This document shows, piece by piece, positions 1 through 7,677 of a stretch of DNA of 23,368 nt. The notes under the pieces were generated by a model that was given only the letters and a program-made list of their open reading frames with translations, was not told the origin of the DNA and did no database searches. Each line of letters starts with the position of its first letter. The first letter of the stretch is position 1. The stretch comes from Segetimicrobium sp035279545 (GTDB taxonomy: Bacteria; Sysuimicrobiota; Sysuimicrobiia; Sysuimicrobiales; Segetimicrobiaceae). The translations under genes and the position numbers were made by a program. The stretch is from contig DATEHM010000012.1 in assembly GCA_035279545.1 (NCBI GenBank), positions 1 through 23,368 on the forward strand, written 5' to 3'.

Positions 1-6
1 AGAGGC

Positions 7-1080
7 GTGGCCCCGAGGTCGGCGGCGGCGGGGCCGCCCCGGCGGAAGCGGGGGGCACGACCGTCGGCCCGCGGGATCGATCCCCCCGATCCGGCCGCGA
101 CGTTCACCAACTTGGACAAGGTCTTCTTTCCCGGGCTCAAGCTCACCAAGGGCGATGTGATCGCTTACTATCGGAAGATCGCCCCCTACCTGCTGCCGCA
201 CCTGCGTGATCGACCGCTCACCCTCCGGCGGTGGCCCGACGGGATCGACGGCGCCGACTTCTTTCAGAAAGATGTCCACGATGCGCCCGGATTCGTGCGC
301 ACCGAGCGCGTCTGGTCAGGCCAGGGGGAGCGGAACGTGCGCATGGTCGTCTGCAATGACGAGGCCACGCTGCTTTGGCTGGGGCAGATGGGGTGCATCG
401 AGATGCACGCGTGGTTCTCGCGCACGGCGCCGGTGGCGGGCCGACGCCGGAATCGCCCCACGAACGTCTTCTCGGGCTCGGAGCAGGCGATCGAGCGCAG
501 CACGCTCAACTTCCCGGATTTTGTGGTGTTCGACCTCGACCCATTCTTGTTTCCCGAGGGCACTCGACCGACCCGGCGCCACGGGGAGTTCGACCCGGAC
601 TACACGCGCAATGGGTTTGAGGCCGCGCGGCAGGCCGCGCTCTGGCTCGGCGCGGCGCTGGAGGGCGTCGGGCTTCGCGGGTTCGCCAAGACCTCGGGCA
701 AGACGGGCCTGCACGTGTTTGTCCCGATCGTGCGGCAGTACACTTACGCGGAGACCCACGCGTTTGCGAAGACGCTGGCGGCGTGGCTCGTCGAGCGGCA
801 TCCGGAGGCGCTGACGACGGCATGGGCCGTCCCCAAGCGCGTCGGCAAGGTTTTCCTGGACTACAATCAAAACGTCCGCGGCAAGACGCTCGCCAGCGTC
901 TACAGCCTTCGGCCCGTGGCGCAGGCGACGGTGAGCGTCCCGGTGACCTGGGAAGAGCTGCGCGCCGGGTTCGACCCGCTGCGGTGGACGATCTCGACGG
1001 TGGTCGGCCGGCTGGACCGCGTCGGCGACCTGTGGGCGGGAATCCTCGAGGCGGCCCAGCGGCTGGAGACGCCCTCTTGA
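7..1080 (+). CDS. LigD-type polymerase domain protein (NHEJ primase-polymerase family)
   Basis: Resembles the polymerase domain of bacterial LigD, an archaeo-eukaryotic primase-type enzyme that adds ribo- or deoxynucleotides at broken DNA ends during non-homologous end joining. The metal-binding pair is visible as D176-x-D178 in FDLDPF. The SGKTGLH motif (S230 to H236) is the nucleotide-binding signature, and a third acidic residue, D285, lies in FLDYNQN. Residues from about 30 to 345 look like the complete polymerase domain, with no ligase or phosphoesterase domain attached. The first 25 residues are basic and low-complexity. The GTG at position 7 is only a possible start: the frame is open to the window edge, so the gene may begin upstream. 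No Ku or ligase gene lies in this window. The family assignment is firm; a role in end joining is inferred. Confidence 0.9.
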   Translation: MAPRSAAAGPPRRKRGARPSARGIDPPDPAATFTNLDKVFFPGLKLTKGDVIAYYRKIAPYLLPHLRDRPLTLRRWPDGIDGADFFQKDVHDAPGFVRTERVWSGQGERNVRMVVCNDEATLLWLGQMGCIEMHAWFSRTAPVAGRRRNRPTNVFSGSEQAIERSTLNFPDFVVFDLDPFLFPEGTRPTRRHGEFDPDYTRNGFEAARQAALWLGAALEGVGLRGFAKTSGKTGLHVFVPIVRQYTYAETHAFAKTLAAWLVERHPEALTTAWAVPKRVGKVFLDYNQNVRGKTLASVYSLRPVAQATVSVPVTWEELRAGFDPLRWTISTVVGRLDRVGDLWAGILEAAQRLETPS

Positions 1081-1106
1081 CCGCGAACCGCGCGCACCCA
1101 TAGAAT
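1077..1106 (+). promoter_or_regulatory. Candidate sigma-70-type promoter for ilvE
   Basis: TTGACC (1077-1082) and TAGAAT (1101-1106) each match the consensus at five of six positions and are 18 bases apart. The -35 box overlaps the TGA stop of the upstream polymerase gene. The predicted transcript start, near 1113, would leave a leader of about 28 bases carrying the GAGAGGAG ribosome binding site. No experimental support. Confidence 0.45.
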
Positions 1107-1140
1107 CGTTCCAGACCCCCCACGAAGAGAGGAGCGATCC

Positions 1141-2091
1141 ATGGCCACCAGCCATCCAAAATTCGTCTGGTTCAACGGTGCGGTCGTGCCCTGGGACGAT
1201 GCAAAGGTCCACGTCTCGACCGCCACGGTGCTGCGCGGCGCGAACGTGTTCGAGGGCGTCCGCGCCTACTGGAATGCCGACGAGCGCGAGCTGTTCATCT
1301 TCCGCAACGACGAGCACATGCGACGGCTGTGGAACTCCTCGAAGATCATGCGGATGGGGGTTCCGTGGACGAAGGAGGAACTCACCCGCGCCCAGATCGA
1401 GGTGATCCGGGCGAATGCGCTCGAGGGAACGGTGTGGTTCCGGCTCACGCTGTACGTGGGGGAGGGCGACGACATCTGGCCGCCGGAGCAGGCGCCGGTC
1501 GGAGGCTTCATCCTGCCCCGCTTGGCCCCGCACTCAACGGGGATCAGCGAGGGGATCGATTCCTGCATCAGCAGCTGGACCCGGATCGGCGATACAACGG
1601 TGCCGCCCCGCGTCAAGGCGGGCGCGAACTATCACAACGCGCGGCTGGCGGTCATGGAGGCGCGCACCAACGGGTACTCCAGCCAGCCGATCCTGCTCAA
1701 CGAGCGGGGAAAGGTGTCCGAGGGGCCCGGCGCCTGCTTCTTCATGGTCCGCGACGGCGCGCTGATCACGGCCCCCGTGACCTCCAACATCCTCGAATCG
1801 ATCACCCGGGCCACCGTGCTCGAGCTCGCCAAGGACGTGCTCCGGCTTCACGTGGTGGAGCGCGAGATCGACCGGACCGAGCTCTACATCGCGGACGAGG
1901 CGTTCTTCTGCGGCAGCGGGTGGGAGGTCACTCCGGTCAGGTCGATCGACCGCTACGCAATCGGCAAGGGGAAGCCGGGCCCCATCACCCAGCGGCTGCA
2001 GGAGACGTACTTCTCGGTGGCGGAGGGCCGGGTGCCGCAGTACCGGCACTGGCTCACGCCGGTGTACCATCCGGTGAAGACCCCCGCGTAG
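1141..2091 (+). CDS. ilvE: Branched-chain amino acid aminotransferase (class IV PLP)
   Basis: Transfers the amino group between glutamate and the 2-oxo acids of valine, leucine and isoleucine, in the last biosynthetic or first catabolic step. It is a fold-type IV PLP enzyme of 316 residues, normal for the family. The PLP lysine is K159 in RVKAGANYHNAR, followed by the family signature ILLNERGKVSEGPGACFF. The C-terminal VPQYRHWLTPV is typical of IlvE. The ATG is preceded by GAGAGGAG with 7-base spacing. The gene stands 60 bases behind the polymerase gene and probably has its own promoter. It converges with the hydrolase gene, whose stop lies 21 bases away on the other strand. D-amino acid transaminase or aminodeoxychorismate lyase are less likely given length and the C-terminus. 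Confidence 0.95.
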   Translation: MATSHPKFVWFNGAVVPWDDAKVHVSTATVLRGANVFEGVRAYWNADERELFIFRNDEHMRRLWNSSKIMRMGVPWTKEELTRAQIEVIRANALEGTVWFRLTLYVGEGDDIWPPEQAPVGGFILPRLAPHSTGISEGIDSCISSWTRIGDTTVPPRVKAGANYHNARLAVMEARTNGYSSQPILLNERGKVSEGPGACFFMVRDGALITAPVTSNILESITRATVLELAKDVLRLHVVEREIDRTELYIADEAFFCGSGWEVTPVRSIDRYAIGKGKPGPITQRLQETYFSVAEGRVPQYRHWLTPVYHPVKTPA

Positions 2092-2112
2092 CCGGCTGCG
2101 GCGGCGCGGCCG

Positions 2113-2943
2113 CTAGCGCCGGGAGGCCGTGCGCCCGACGGGGGCGCGCTGGGCGTAGATCTCCTCTCGGCGCTGGCTCAGCGCCGGCAGCTTCTGTCGA
2201 ACCTGCCCGATCCGGGCGAGGTCCACGTCCCCGAAGATCACGCCCGGAGCTTCGCCGCCGCTGGCCAGCGCGATGCCCATCGGATCCACCAGGCGGCTGC
2301 GCCCCACCCGACCGTCTCCCGCTTGGTCGGCCGCGGCGACGAAGATGGTGTTCTCGATCGCGCGGGCTCCGATGAGGGTCGTCCAGTGCGTCTCCTTGAG
2401 AGGCCCGGCGATCCACGCCGAGGGCAGCAGGAGCACCTCGGCACCGTCGAGGGCGAGCATCCGCGCGAGCTCGGGGAACCGGAGCTCGTAGCAGACGAGC
2501 ATCCCGAGCACCCCGATCGGCGTTCGGACCGCGCGGGGTGCCGCGTCGCCCGCCACGGCCAGGTCCGACTCGCGAAAGGCAAACGCGTCGTACATGTGGG
2601 TCTTCCGATACGACAGCAGCAGCGACCCGTCCGGCCCCAGCAGGACGGCGGTGTTGTAGGCGCGGATGCCCTCGCCCGGGGCTGTTTCCCACACGCCGCA
2701 TCCGACGTAGAGGCGGGACCCGCGGGCCGCATCCGCCAACGCCGAGACAAACGGCCCGTCGAGCGGCTCCGCCACGGCGGCCGGCACGGTGCCCGAGCGG
2801 GGCGTGAGGAAGGCCATGAACACTTCCGGCAGGAGCAGCAGGTCGGCGCCTCCGTGGCGGGCGGCGTGGACCGCCTGCCGTGCCGCATCGAGATTTTCCT
2901 CTTTGCGTCCGGATGCCGCCAACTGCCCCAGCGCGATGCGCAT
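2113..2943 (-). CDS. Carbon-nitrogen hydrolase (nitrilase superfamily)
   Basis: Member of the nitrilase/amidase superfamily that hydrolyses a non-peptide C-N bond through a cysteine thioester. Counting from the chosen start, the catalytic triad is complete: E40 in LLLPEVFM, K114 in YRKTHMYD and C151 in VCYELRFPE. The segment RAIENTIFVAAADQAG near the C-terminal third is also family-typical. At 276 residues it is a single-domain enzyme without a signal peptide, so cytoplasmic. The start is the ATG at 2943 because a purine-rich GGGGGGGGAG run lies just upstream; an upstream GTG in the same frame would only add a 12-residue tail. Omega-amidase, N-carbamoyl hydrolase or Nit-type deaminated-glutathione amidase are all possible; the substrate cannot be read from sequence. 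Confidence 0.92.
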   Translation of the reverse strand: MRIALGQLAASGRKEENLDAARQAVHAARHGGADLLLLPEVFMAFLTPRSGTVPAAVAEPLDGPFVSALADAARGSRLYVGCGVWETAPGEGIRAYNTAVLLGPDGSLLLSYRKTHMYDAFAFRESDLAVAGDAAPRAVRTPIGVLGMLVCYELRFPELARMLALDGAEVLLLPSAWIAGPLKETHWTTLIGARAIENTIFVAAADQAGDGRVGRSRLVDPMGIALASGGEAPGVIFGDVDLARIGQVRQKLPALSQRREEIYAQRAPVGRTASRR

Positions 2944-2993
2944 GATCTCCCCCCCCCGCTCTCCGCTGCCTGCACGCACGTCCCGCCGGCCTT

Positions 2994-2999
2994 AGTATA
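2994..2999 (-). promoter_or_regulatory. Possible -10 element for the carbon-nitrogen hydrolase gene
   Basis: On the minus strand TATACT occurs in one of the few A+T-rich spots of the 213-base gap before the hydrolase gene, about 50 bases upstream of its start. I find no good -35 hexamer at 16 to 18 bases, so this is weak. The rest of the gap (3000-3156) shows no convincing gene or site. Confidence 0.3.
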
Positions 3000-3156
3000 T
3001 CGCATTCTCGAAGGGGCGATCCCGGTGCTTCGCTCGGACGGCCGGCCTCCGCCCCGGCGCGCCGAAGCCGGGTCGGGTCGGCTTGCCGGGATCGCATCGA
3101 TCGCGCGGACATTCGCCCCGCAATTTGAGGCCATCCCGCCGGCGGCGGCTGGACGG

Positions 3157-4047
3157 TCAGGGGTTGGGCGGCCGACCGCTTGCCAGAGTATGCGCGGAGA
3201 GGGCGCCCATGATGATCGTGCCGCCCACCCAGGTGGTCAGCGACGGCGTTTCACCGAAGGCTAGCCCGACCCAGAGAGGCCCGAGCGGCGCTTCCAGGGC
3301 GCCCATGAGCGCGGACCCGGTCGCCGAGACGAGCCGGGCTCCCAGCGTCAACAACAGCAGGCCGACCCCAAACTGCGTGGTGCCGAAGAGCGCGAGCGAG
3401 ACGATGTCCCGCGGGCCCGCGGCGCCAGGGTTCGACACCGGCCAGACGATAAGCGGACAGAGAAAGGCGGAGAGGCACGCCGCGGGCAACATCGGCGTCG
3501 CGCGGTGCTTGCGGATGATGAGCATCATGACCGCCATGCAGAGGGTCATCCCAAAGGCCAGCAGGTCGCCGGTGAGGTGCCCCTGCGACACGGCACCCCC
3601 GACCATCGCGATCGCCCCCACCAGGGCCACGGTGCTCGCCAGCAGGGTCGTCCAAGTTTCGCGCTCCCGGATCCAGAGCCAGCCGAGCGCGGCCGTCATG
3701 CATGGAGCCGTCGCGGAGATGATCGTCACATCGGCGACCGACGTGCGGCGGAACGCATTGATGATCATGATCGGGGCGAAGGTAGAGAGGAGGGCGGCCC
3801 GCGTGCGCCGGCGGTGCTGCCACACGATGACGCCGCCCAGGAAGAGACCCGCAAAAATGCCTCGCCAGAACAGGATGGTCCAGGCGTCCAGATGGATCAG
3901 TCGGGTGAAGGAACCCGAGGTGCTGTAGGCGACGGCCGATGCCGCGGTCAGGACGATGCCGCGCCCATGCTGGCGGCTGTCCGCGATCGCCCCGCCTACG
4001 GCGGCCACCATCTCGCCGGAGATCTGGGGTGACGGGCCGCGAGACAC
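3157..4047 (-). CDS. DMT-superfamily transporter (EamA type)
   Basis: Inner-membrane transporter of the drug/metabolite superfamily; members export amino acids, metabolites or drugs. The 296-residue protein is almost entirely hydrophobic and fits ten transmembrane helices in two EamA repeats. The first repeat begins near residue 30 (AASAVAYSTSGSFTR, then FWRGIFAGLFLGG). The second ends with the typical PLGPLWVGLAFGE followed by a final helix. The start is uncertain: GTG at 4047 gives a 30-residue polar tail, while an ATG at 4011 gives a more usual N-terminus; neither has a clean ribosome binding site. It lies 52 bases downstream of the BrkB-type gene, so the two may be co-transcribed. Substrate unknown. 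Confidence 0.9.
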   Translation of the reverse strand: MSRGPSPQISGEMVAAVGGAIADSRQHGRGIVLTAASAVAYSTSGSFTRLIHLDAWTILFWRGIFAGLFLGGVIVWQHRRRTRAALLSTFAPIMIINAFRRTSVADVTIISATAPCMTAALGWLWIRERETWTTLLASTVALVGAIAMVGGAVSQGHLTGDLLAFGMTLCMAVMMLIIRKHRATPMLPAACLSAFLCPLIVWPVSNPGAAGPRDIVSLALFGTTQFGVGLLLLTLGARLVSATGSALMGALEAPLGPLWVGLAFGETPSLTTWVGGTIIMGALSAHTLASGRPPNP

Positions 4048-4099
4048 AATGACACGGATTCACGGCGTTCGGACGCAGGTCCCTGCCGGAGGGGCCCCC

Positions 4100-5038
4100 T
4101 CACCGCCCGGCGCGCGGTCCCTGCCCGGCCGGCGGGGGCAACGGCTCCTGCCACAGCGCCCCGCCGCGTCCCTGCGGCCAGCGCGTGCGCTGCGCGACGA
4201 TCTCTGCGCCGAACATGAAGCTGGCGATCAAGCCGTAGACCCAGACCAGGAGCGCGATGACGACGCCAAGCGAGTGGTAGAGCGTGCTGTAGTCGGCGAC
4301 CGTCCCCAGATACCAGGCGAGCACGTAGGCCATCGCGTGCCACAGGACGGCGCCGATCGCCGCGCCCGGCAGCGCATCACGCCACCGGACCGGGGCGTTG
4401 GGCAGGAACCGGTAGCCGATCCAGAAGATCCCGAACTGTGCGAGCCCGGTCGCGATGGTCAGGGCGTTGCCGACGCCCCGCCCGGGCACGCGCGGCCACC
4501 CCAGCCACTCCCCCACGACCGTAGTCCGGATCAACCTGAACAGCAGCACCGTGCCGATCAGCATCCCGAGGAAGATCAGCAGCGAGCAGGTCATCGTCAT
4601 GACGCCGATGAGGAACCGGAGGTGGTAGAACCGGCCCCGGCACTCCCAGACCCGGTCGAACGCGACTTGCAGCGCGTTGAATACGCCGCCGGCCGCGAGG
4701 ATCAGCGTGATCACCCCCACCCAGCCCAGCGTGGATTCGTGGGCGTAGGCATCCCTGATGGTCTGAAGGACCAGGTCGTTTGCCGTCATGCCGAACAACC
4801 GCCCAAGGTTCCGCTGCACCGCCTGGTATGGGAAGAACAGTTGGAGGCCGGCGAGGAACAGGATCACCAGGGGCAGGAGCGAGAAGAGCGCGTAGAAGCT
4901 GATCGCGGCGCTGGCGAAGAGGTCGCCGTGGTCCCAGAACTTCTGGGCCGCACGCACGAGGATAAGGACGATCCGACGGGCGGCGGGCGGCTCGACCAGT
5001 GTCTGCGGGGGCGCGGGGGCGGTCTCCCTGACGTCCAT
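4100..5038 (-). CDS. YihY/BrkB-family integral membrane protein
   Basis: Belongs to the YihY/virulence-factor BrkB family, a conserved inner-membrane family of unsettled function (once called RNase BN in error). The hallmark opening is visible near residues 40 to 65: GDLFASAAISFYALFSLLPL. About six hydrophobic helices follow, including GWVGVITLILAAGGVFNAL and a final pair around LGVVIALLVWVYGLIASFMFGAE. The 312-residue length is normal. The C-terminal 30 residues are proline- and arginine-rich and probably cytoplasmic. The ATG is supported by GGAGG eight to nine bases upstream. Its neighbours do not point to a role. Confidence 0.93.
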   Translation of the reverse strand: MDVRETAPAPPQTLVEPPAARRIVLILVRAAQKFWDHGDLFASAAISFYALFSLLPLVILFLAGLQLFFPYQAVQRNLGRLFGMTANDLVLQTIRDAYAHESTLGWVGVITLILAAGGVFNALQVAFDRVWECRGRFYHLRFLIGVMTMTCSLLIFLGMLIGTVLLFRLIRTTVVGEWLGWPRVPGRGVGNALTIATGLAQFGIFWIGYRFLPNAPVRWRDALPGAAIGAVLWHAMAYVLAWYLGTVADYSTLYHSLGVVIALLVWVYGLIASFMFGAEIVAQRTRWPQGRGGALWQEPLPPPAGQGPRAGR

Positions 5039-5374
5039 CCGGGCGTTCCTCCACTAGTGCCGATCTGGCTCGGGCGGCTCGCCCGCGCACCATCACCGGC
5101 CTGCGCCGATCCGTTCTCGCGCGCCGGCTGACGGGCCCGGCCGGTGGACGCCGGCCGACGCGCACCCGAGCATCGGCGGTGGGCCACGAATGGCCAGCGG
5201 TCGAGCTCACCGGAACGGTTCCCGAGGGCCCCGCGGGCGGCGTTTCACCCCTATCCTATATTACCCTATCTTTGCGCCCCGCTCCGCGGGATTCGAGTTC
5301 ACCCGTGGATGGTACAATGGACGCGGCCGGCCGCGGCGGGCGGCGACCCCGATCGTCGTGGGAGGTGTGCGGGA
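5039..5374. other. 336-base divergent gap with a hairpin and promoter-like sites
   Basis: Non-coding gap between the BrkB-type gene (leftward) and the PQQ-like gene (rightward). The left edge carries the BrkB ribosome binding site. A perfect 7-base-pair inverted repeat, CGGCCGG (5138-5144) and CCGGCCG (5151-5157), has a 6-base loop and could terminate or pause in either direction. An A+T-rich patch (5251-5270) and an extended -10 site (5310-5318) lie toward the right-hand gene. Frames are open here but show no conserved protein features, so I do not call a gene. Confidence 0.6.
5310..5318 (+). promoter_or_regulatory. Extended -10 promoter candidate for the PQQ-like gene
   Basis: TGGTACAAT is an extended -10 element (TG, one base, then TACAAT with five of six matches). 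No good -35 box precedes it, which is tolerated at extended -10 promoters. The predicted transcript start near 5325 leaves a leader of about 50 bases before the GTG at 5375. Confidence 0.4.
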
Positions 5375-6976
5375 GTGTCCCGAGTGCGCAGCAGCGCGGT
5401 GACCCTCATCTGTCTTGCGGCCTCGGTGGCCCTCATGGGGACGGGCCAGGCCGCCGGCACCTCGGCGGCCGGAGAGGTCGACCTCCTGACGTTCCACGGC
5501 GACGCGGCGCGGATCGGGTGGAACGCCGCGGAGCGCGCGCTCACCCCCGCGTCCCTTCGCGCGGGTGGCTTCGGCCGGCTGTGGACGACGTCGGTCTCCG
5601 GCGAGATCTACGCGGAGCCGCTCGTCGCGCACAACGTTCTCGTGCGCGGGACGCCGCGCACGATCGTGTACGTGGTCACCGAACACAATCTGATCTACGC
5701 GTTCAACGCCGCCGACGGGAGCCGGGCATGGGGCCCGGTCTCCCTGGGGGTACCGGTGGCGCGGGCGCACCTGCCCTGTGGGAACATCGATCCCGTGGGC
5801 ATCACCGGCACGCCGGTCATCGACCGCGCCGCGTCGATCCTCTACGTCGCCGGGCTCACCACCCCCGATGAGGGGGCGACCAAGGTGTACAAGGTCGCGG
5901 CGCTCGACCTGGCCACCGGCGCGATGCGCCCGGGGTGGCCGGTGGCGATCGCGCCTCCGGCCGCCTCCGGGCTCCGGTTCGATCCCGAATCGCAGCAGCA
6001 GCGCGGAGCGCTCACGCTGCTGGGGGGGACCGTGTTCGTTCCGTTTGGGGGATACTACGGCGATTGCGGCCCCTACCACGGTTGGGTGGTGGGACTGCCG
6101 GTGGCCCGGCCGGAGCGCCAGCAGGCCTTTGCCACCCCGTCGCATCGGGAGGGAGGGATCTGGGCGACCGCGGGGCTGGCGGCGGACGCGGCGAGCCACC
6201 TCTACGCCTCCACGGGAAACAGCGACTCGGGGGGCGCGGTTGACCTCGGCAACAGCGTGGTGCGTCTCGCCACCGCCCCCACGCTGGGATTCTCCGGTCA
6301 CGCGGCCGATTTCTTCACCCCCAGCAACTTCGTGAACCTCAACGAGACGGACACCGACCTTGGGTCGAGCACTCCGCTTGTGCTGCCGGACCAACCCGGA
6401 TCCACGACGCCCGAGCTCCTCTTTGCGGCGGGGAAGCAGGGGGTGGCGTACCTGATCAATCGCGTAAACATGGGCGGGGTGAGCCGCGGCGACGGCATCC
6501 GGGGCGAGGGGGTCTACAGCCGGTGCGTGTTCGGAACCTGCCGGGGCGGCGGACCCGAAGTGTTCTCCGCGGCCGCCTACTGGGACGGTGGGAGCGCCGG
6601 CCGGTTCATCTTCGTGCCCGGGCATGGGAGTCAACCGGCCGGATGTCAGGGCGACGGGGGGGTGGTGGCGCTTCGCCTCGAGGTCGCCCCCGGGACGCGG
6701 GCCGCGATGTTTCAGGTCGCGTGGTGCAGCCCGTCGATGCAGGATCCCGGGGCGCCTTCGGTCTCGGGGCCCGGCCCCGACGGCGGCATCGTCTGGGTGG
6801 TGGACGTGCGGGCACGGACCCTCTACGCGCTGGACGCCCGCACCGGAGGGGTGGTGTACCGCGCCAGCGACCCGGAAGTGGTTGGCCGGCCCCATCGGTT
6901 TATCACCCCCGCGGTCGTGGACGGCCGGGTGTACCTGGGCGCCGGCACTGCGCTCGTTGCCTTCGGACTCAAATAA
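5375..6976 (+). CDS. Secreted PQQ-like beta-propeller protein
   Basis: Probably an exported eight-bladed propeller of the PQQ-dehydrogenase-like or BamB-like fold; enzyme activity is not established. The chosen GTG follows GGGAGG by 8 bases and gives 533 residues with a clear signal peptide: basic residues at 3 and 5, a hydrophobic core (AVTLICLAASVALM) and a small-residue cleavage region near residue 27. The body has propeller-blade features such as YVVTEHNLIYAFNAADGSRAW, GTPVIDRAASILYVAG and VVDVRARTLYALDARTGGVVY. HGDAARIGWNAAE near the mature N-terminus recurs in such proteins. A longer frame exists upstream but would bury the signal peptide. I see no cytochrome c CxxCH motif. It stands alone between the divergent gap and the efflux operon. 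Confidence 0.8.
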   Translation: MSRVRSSAVTLICLAASVALMGTGQAAGTSAAGEVDLLTFHGDAARIGWNAAERALTPASLRAGGFGRLWTTSVSGEIYAEPLVAHNVLVRGTPRTIVYVVTEHNLIYAFNAADGSRAWGPVSLGVPVARAHLPCGNIDPVGITGTPVIDRAASILYVAGLTTPDEGATKVYKVAALDLATGAMRPGWPVAIAPPAASGLRFDPESQQQRGALTLLGGTVFVPFGGYYGDCGPYHGWVVGLPVARPERQQAFATPSHREGGIWATAGLAADAASHLYASTGNSDSGGAVDLGNSVVRLATAPTLGFSGHAADFFTPSNFVNLNETDTDLGSSTPLVLPDQPGSTTPELLFAAGKQGVAYLINRVNMGGVSRGDGIRGEGVYSRCVFGTCRGGGPEVFSAAAYWDGGSAGRFIFVPGHGSQPAGCQGDGGVVALRLEVAPGTRAAMFQVAWCSPSMQDPGAPSVSGPGPDGGIVWVVDVRARTLYALDARTGGVVYRASDPEVVGRPHRFITPAVVDGRVYLGAGTALVAFGLK

Positions 6977-7037
6977 CCCGGCCCGGATCACCTACGCTCT
7001 CATACCTCGCGTGGGATCAGGCCAACCGCTATAGAAA

Positions 7038-7066
7038 TTGACATTAACGTAAGAGTTCGATATGAT
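7038..7066 (+). promoter_or_regulatory. Near-consensus promoter of the merR-efflux operon, with overlapping dyad
   Basis: TTGACA (7038-7043, six of six) and TATGAT (7061-7066, five of six) are separated by exactly 17 bases. An imperfect dyad of the form TnACnT, two bases, AnGTnA (7038-7053) covers the -35 box and the start of the spacer and is a plausible MerR-family operator. The leader of about 60 bases contains a short CGCCC/GGGCG hairpin just before the ribosome binding site. Confidence 0.7.
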
Positions 7067-7131
7067 GCCGATGCCGCTCGGAAGCGAATGGGCGCACAGG
7101 GGGTAGGCGCCCTTCGCGGGCGTGAGGTGAG

Positions 7132-7677
7132 ATGGCCAAACCCGTTGAGAGTGGTTCCGAGAAGCCCGGCGTTCCACAGCCGGCGGACTCCGGGGTTCAG
7201 TGTCGGATGGAAGAGGTGGTCCGCCGCACGGGGCTGACCCCGCGAGCCATCCGCTACTACGAGGAGTTTGGACTTCTGCAGCCCTCGGGGAGGACGGCCG
7301 GGGGCTTCCGCCTGTTCACGGAGGGGGACATCGCGCTCCTCCTACGGATCAACGAGCTCCAGACGCTGCTCGGATTCTCCCTGGCGGAGGTCAAGCAGAC
7401 CCTGCACGTCGACTCTATGCTGGCAGAGGTTCGGGAGGCCTATTTCGGGACCTCGGACCCCACTACGCGCCGCGCGCTGCTGGACCAAGCGTTCGGCCTG
7501 ATTCAGTCGCAGATCCGGATCATCGACGAACGCATGGCCCGGCTGGCCAAGCTTCGGGAGGAACAACAGGAGCGGCTGAGCCGCGTCCGCCGGCGCCAGG
7601 CCGATCTGGGGGAAGCGGAAGCGCCGGCATCGGCCGGCGCGAGCGGGTCCCCTCGGGCGGGAAATCACAGTGGCTGA
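7132..7677 (+). CDS. MerR-family transcriptional regulator
   Basis: DNA-binding regulator placed first in an efflux operon, so it probably senses a substrate of the pump. The winged-helix MerR domain spans residues 26 to 95: MEEVVRRTGLTPRAIRYYEE, then GLLQPSGRTAGGFRLFTEGD and LGFSLAEVKQTL. A helix from about 140 to 175, rich in Glu, Arg, Gln and Leu, should form the usual dimer coiled coil. There is no cysteine set of the metal-sensing type, so an organic ligand is more likely. The ATG has GAGG four bases upstream; the internal ATG at 7207 has no ribosome binding site, so the 25-residue N-terminal extension seems real. The next gene starts 8 bases before this one ends. Confidence 0.9.
   Translation: MAKPVESGSEKPGVPQPADSGVQCRMEEVVRRTGLTPRAIRYYEEFGLLQPSGRTAGGFRLFTEGDIALLLRINELQTLLGFSLAEVKQTLHVDSMLAEVREAYFGTSDPTTRRALLDQAFGLIQSQIRIIDERMARLAKLREEQQERLSRVRRRQADLGEAEAPASAGASGSPRAGNHSG

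Noticed and set aside
7132..7677. Metal-sensing MerR regulator (CueR/ZntR type)
   Set aside because: Only one cysteine (residue 24, ahead of the DNA-binding domain) and no metal-binding loop; the operon encodes an organic-drug pump.
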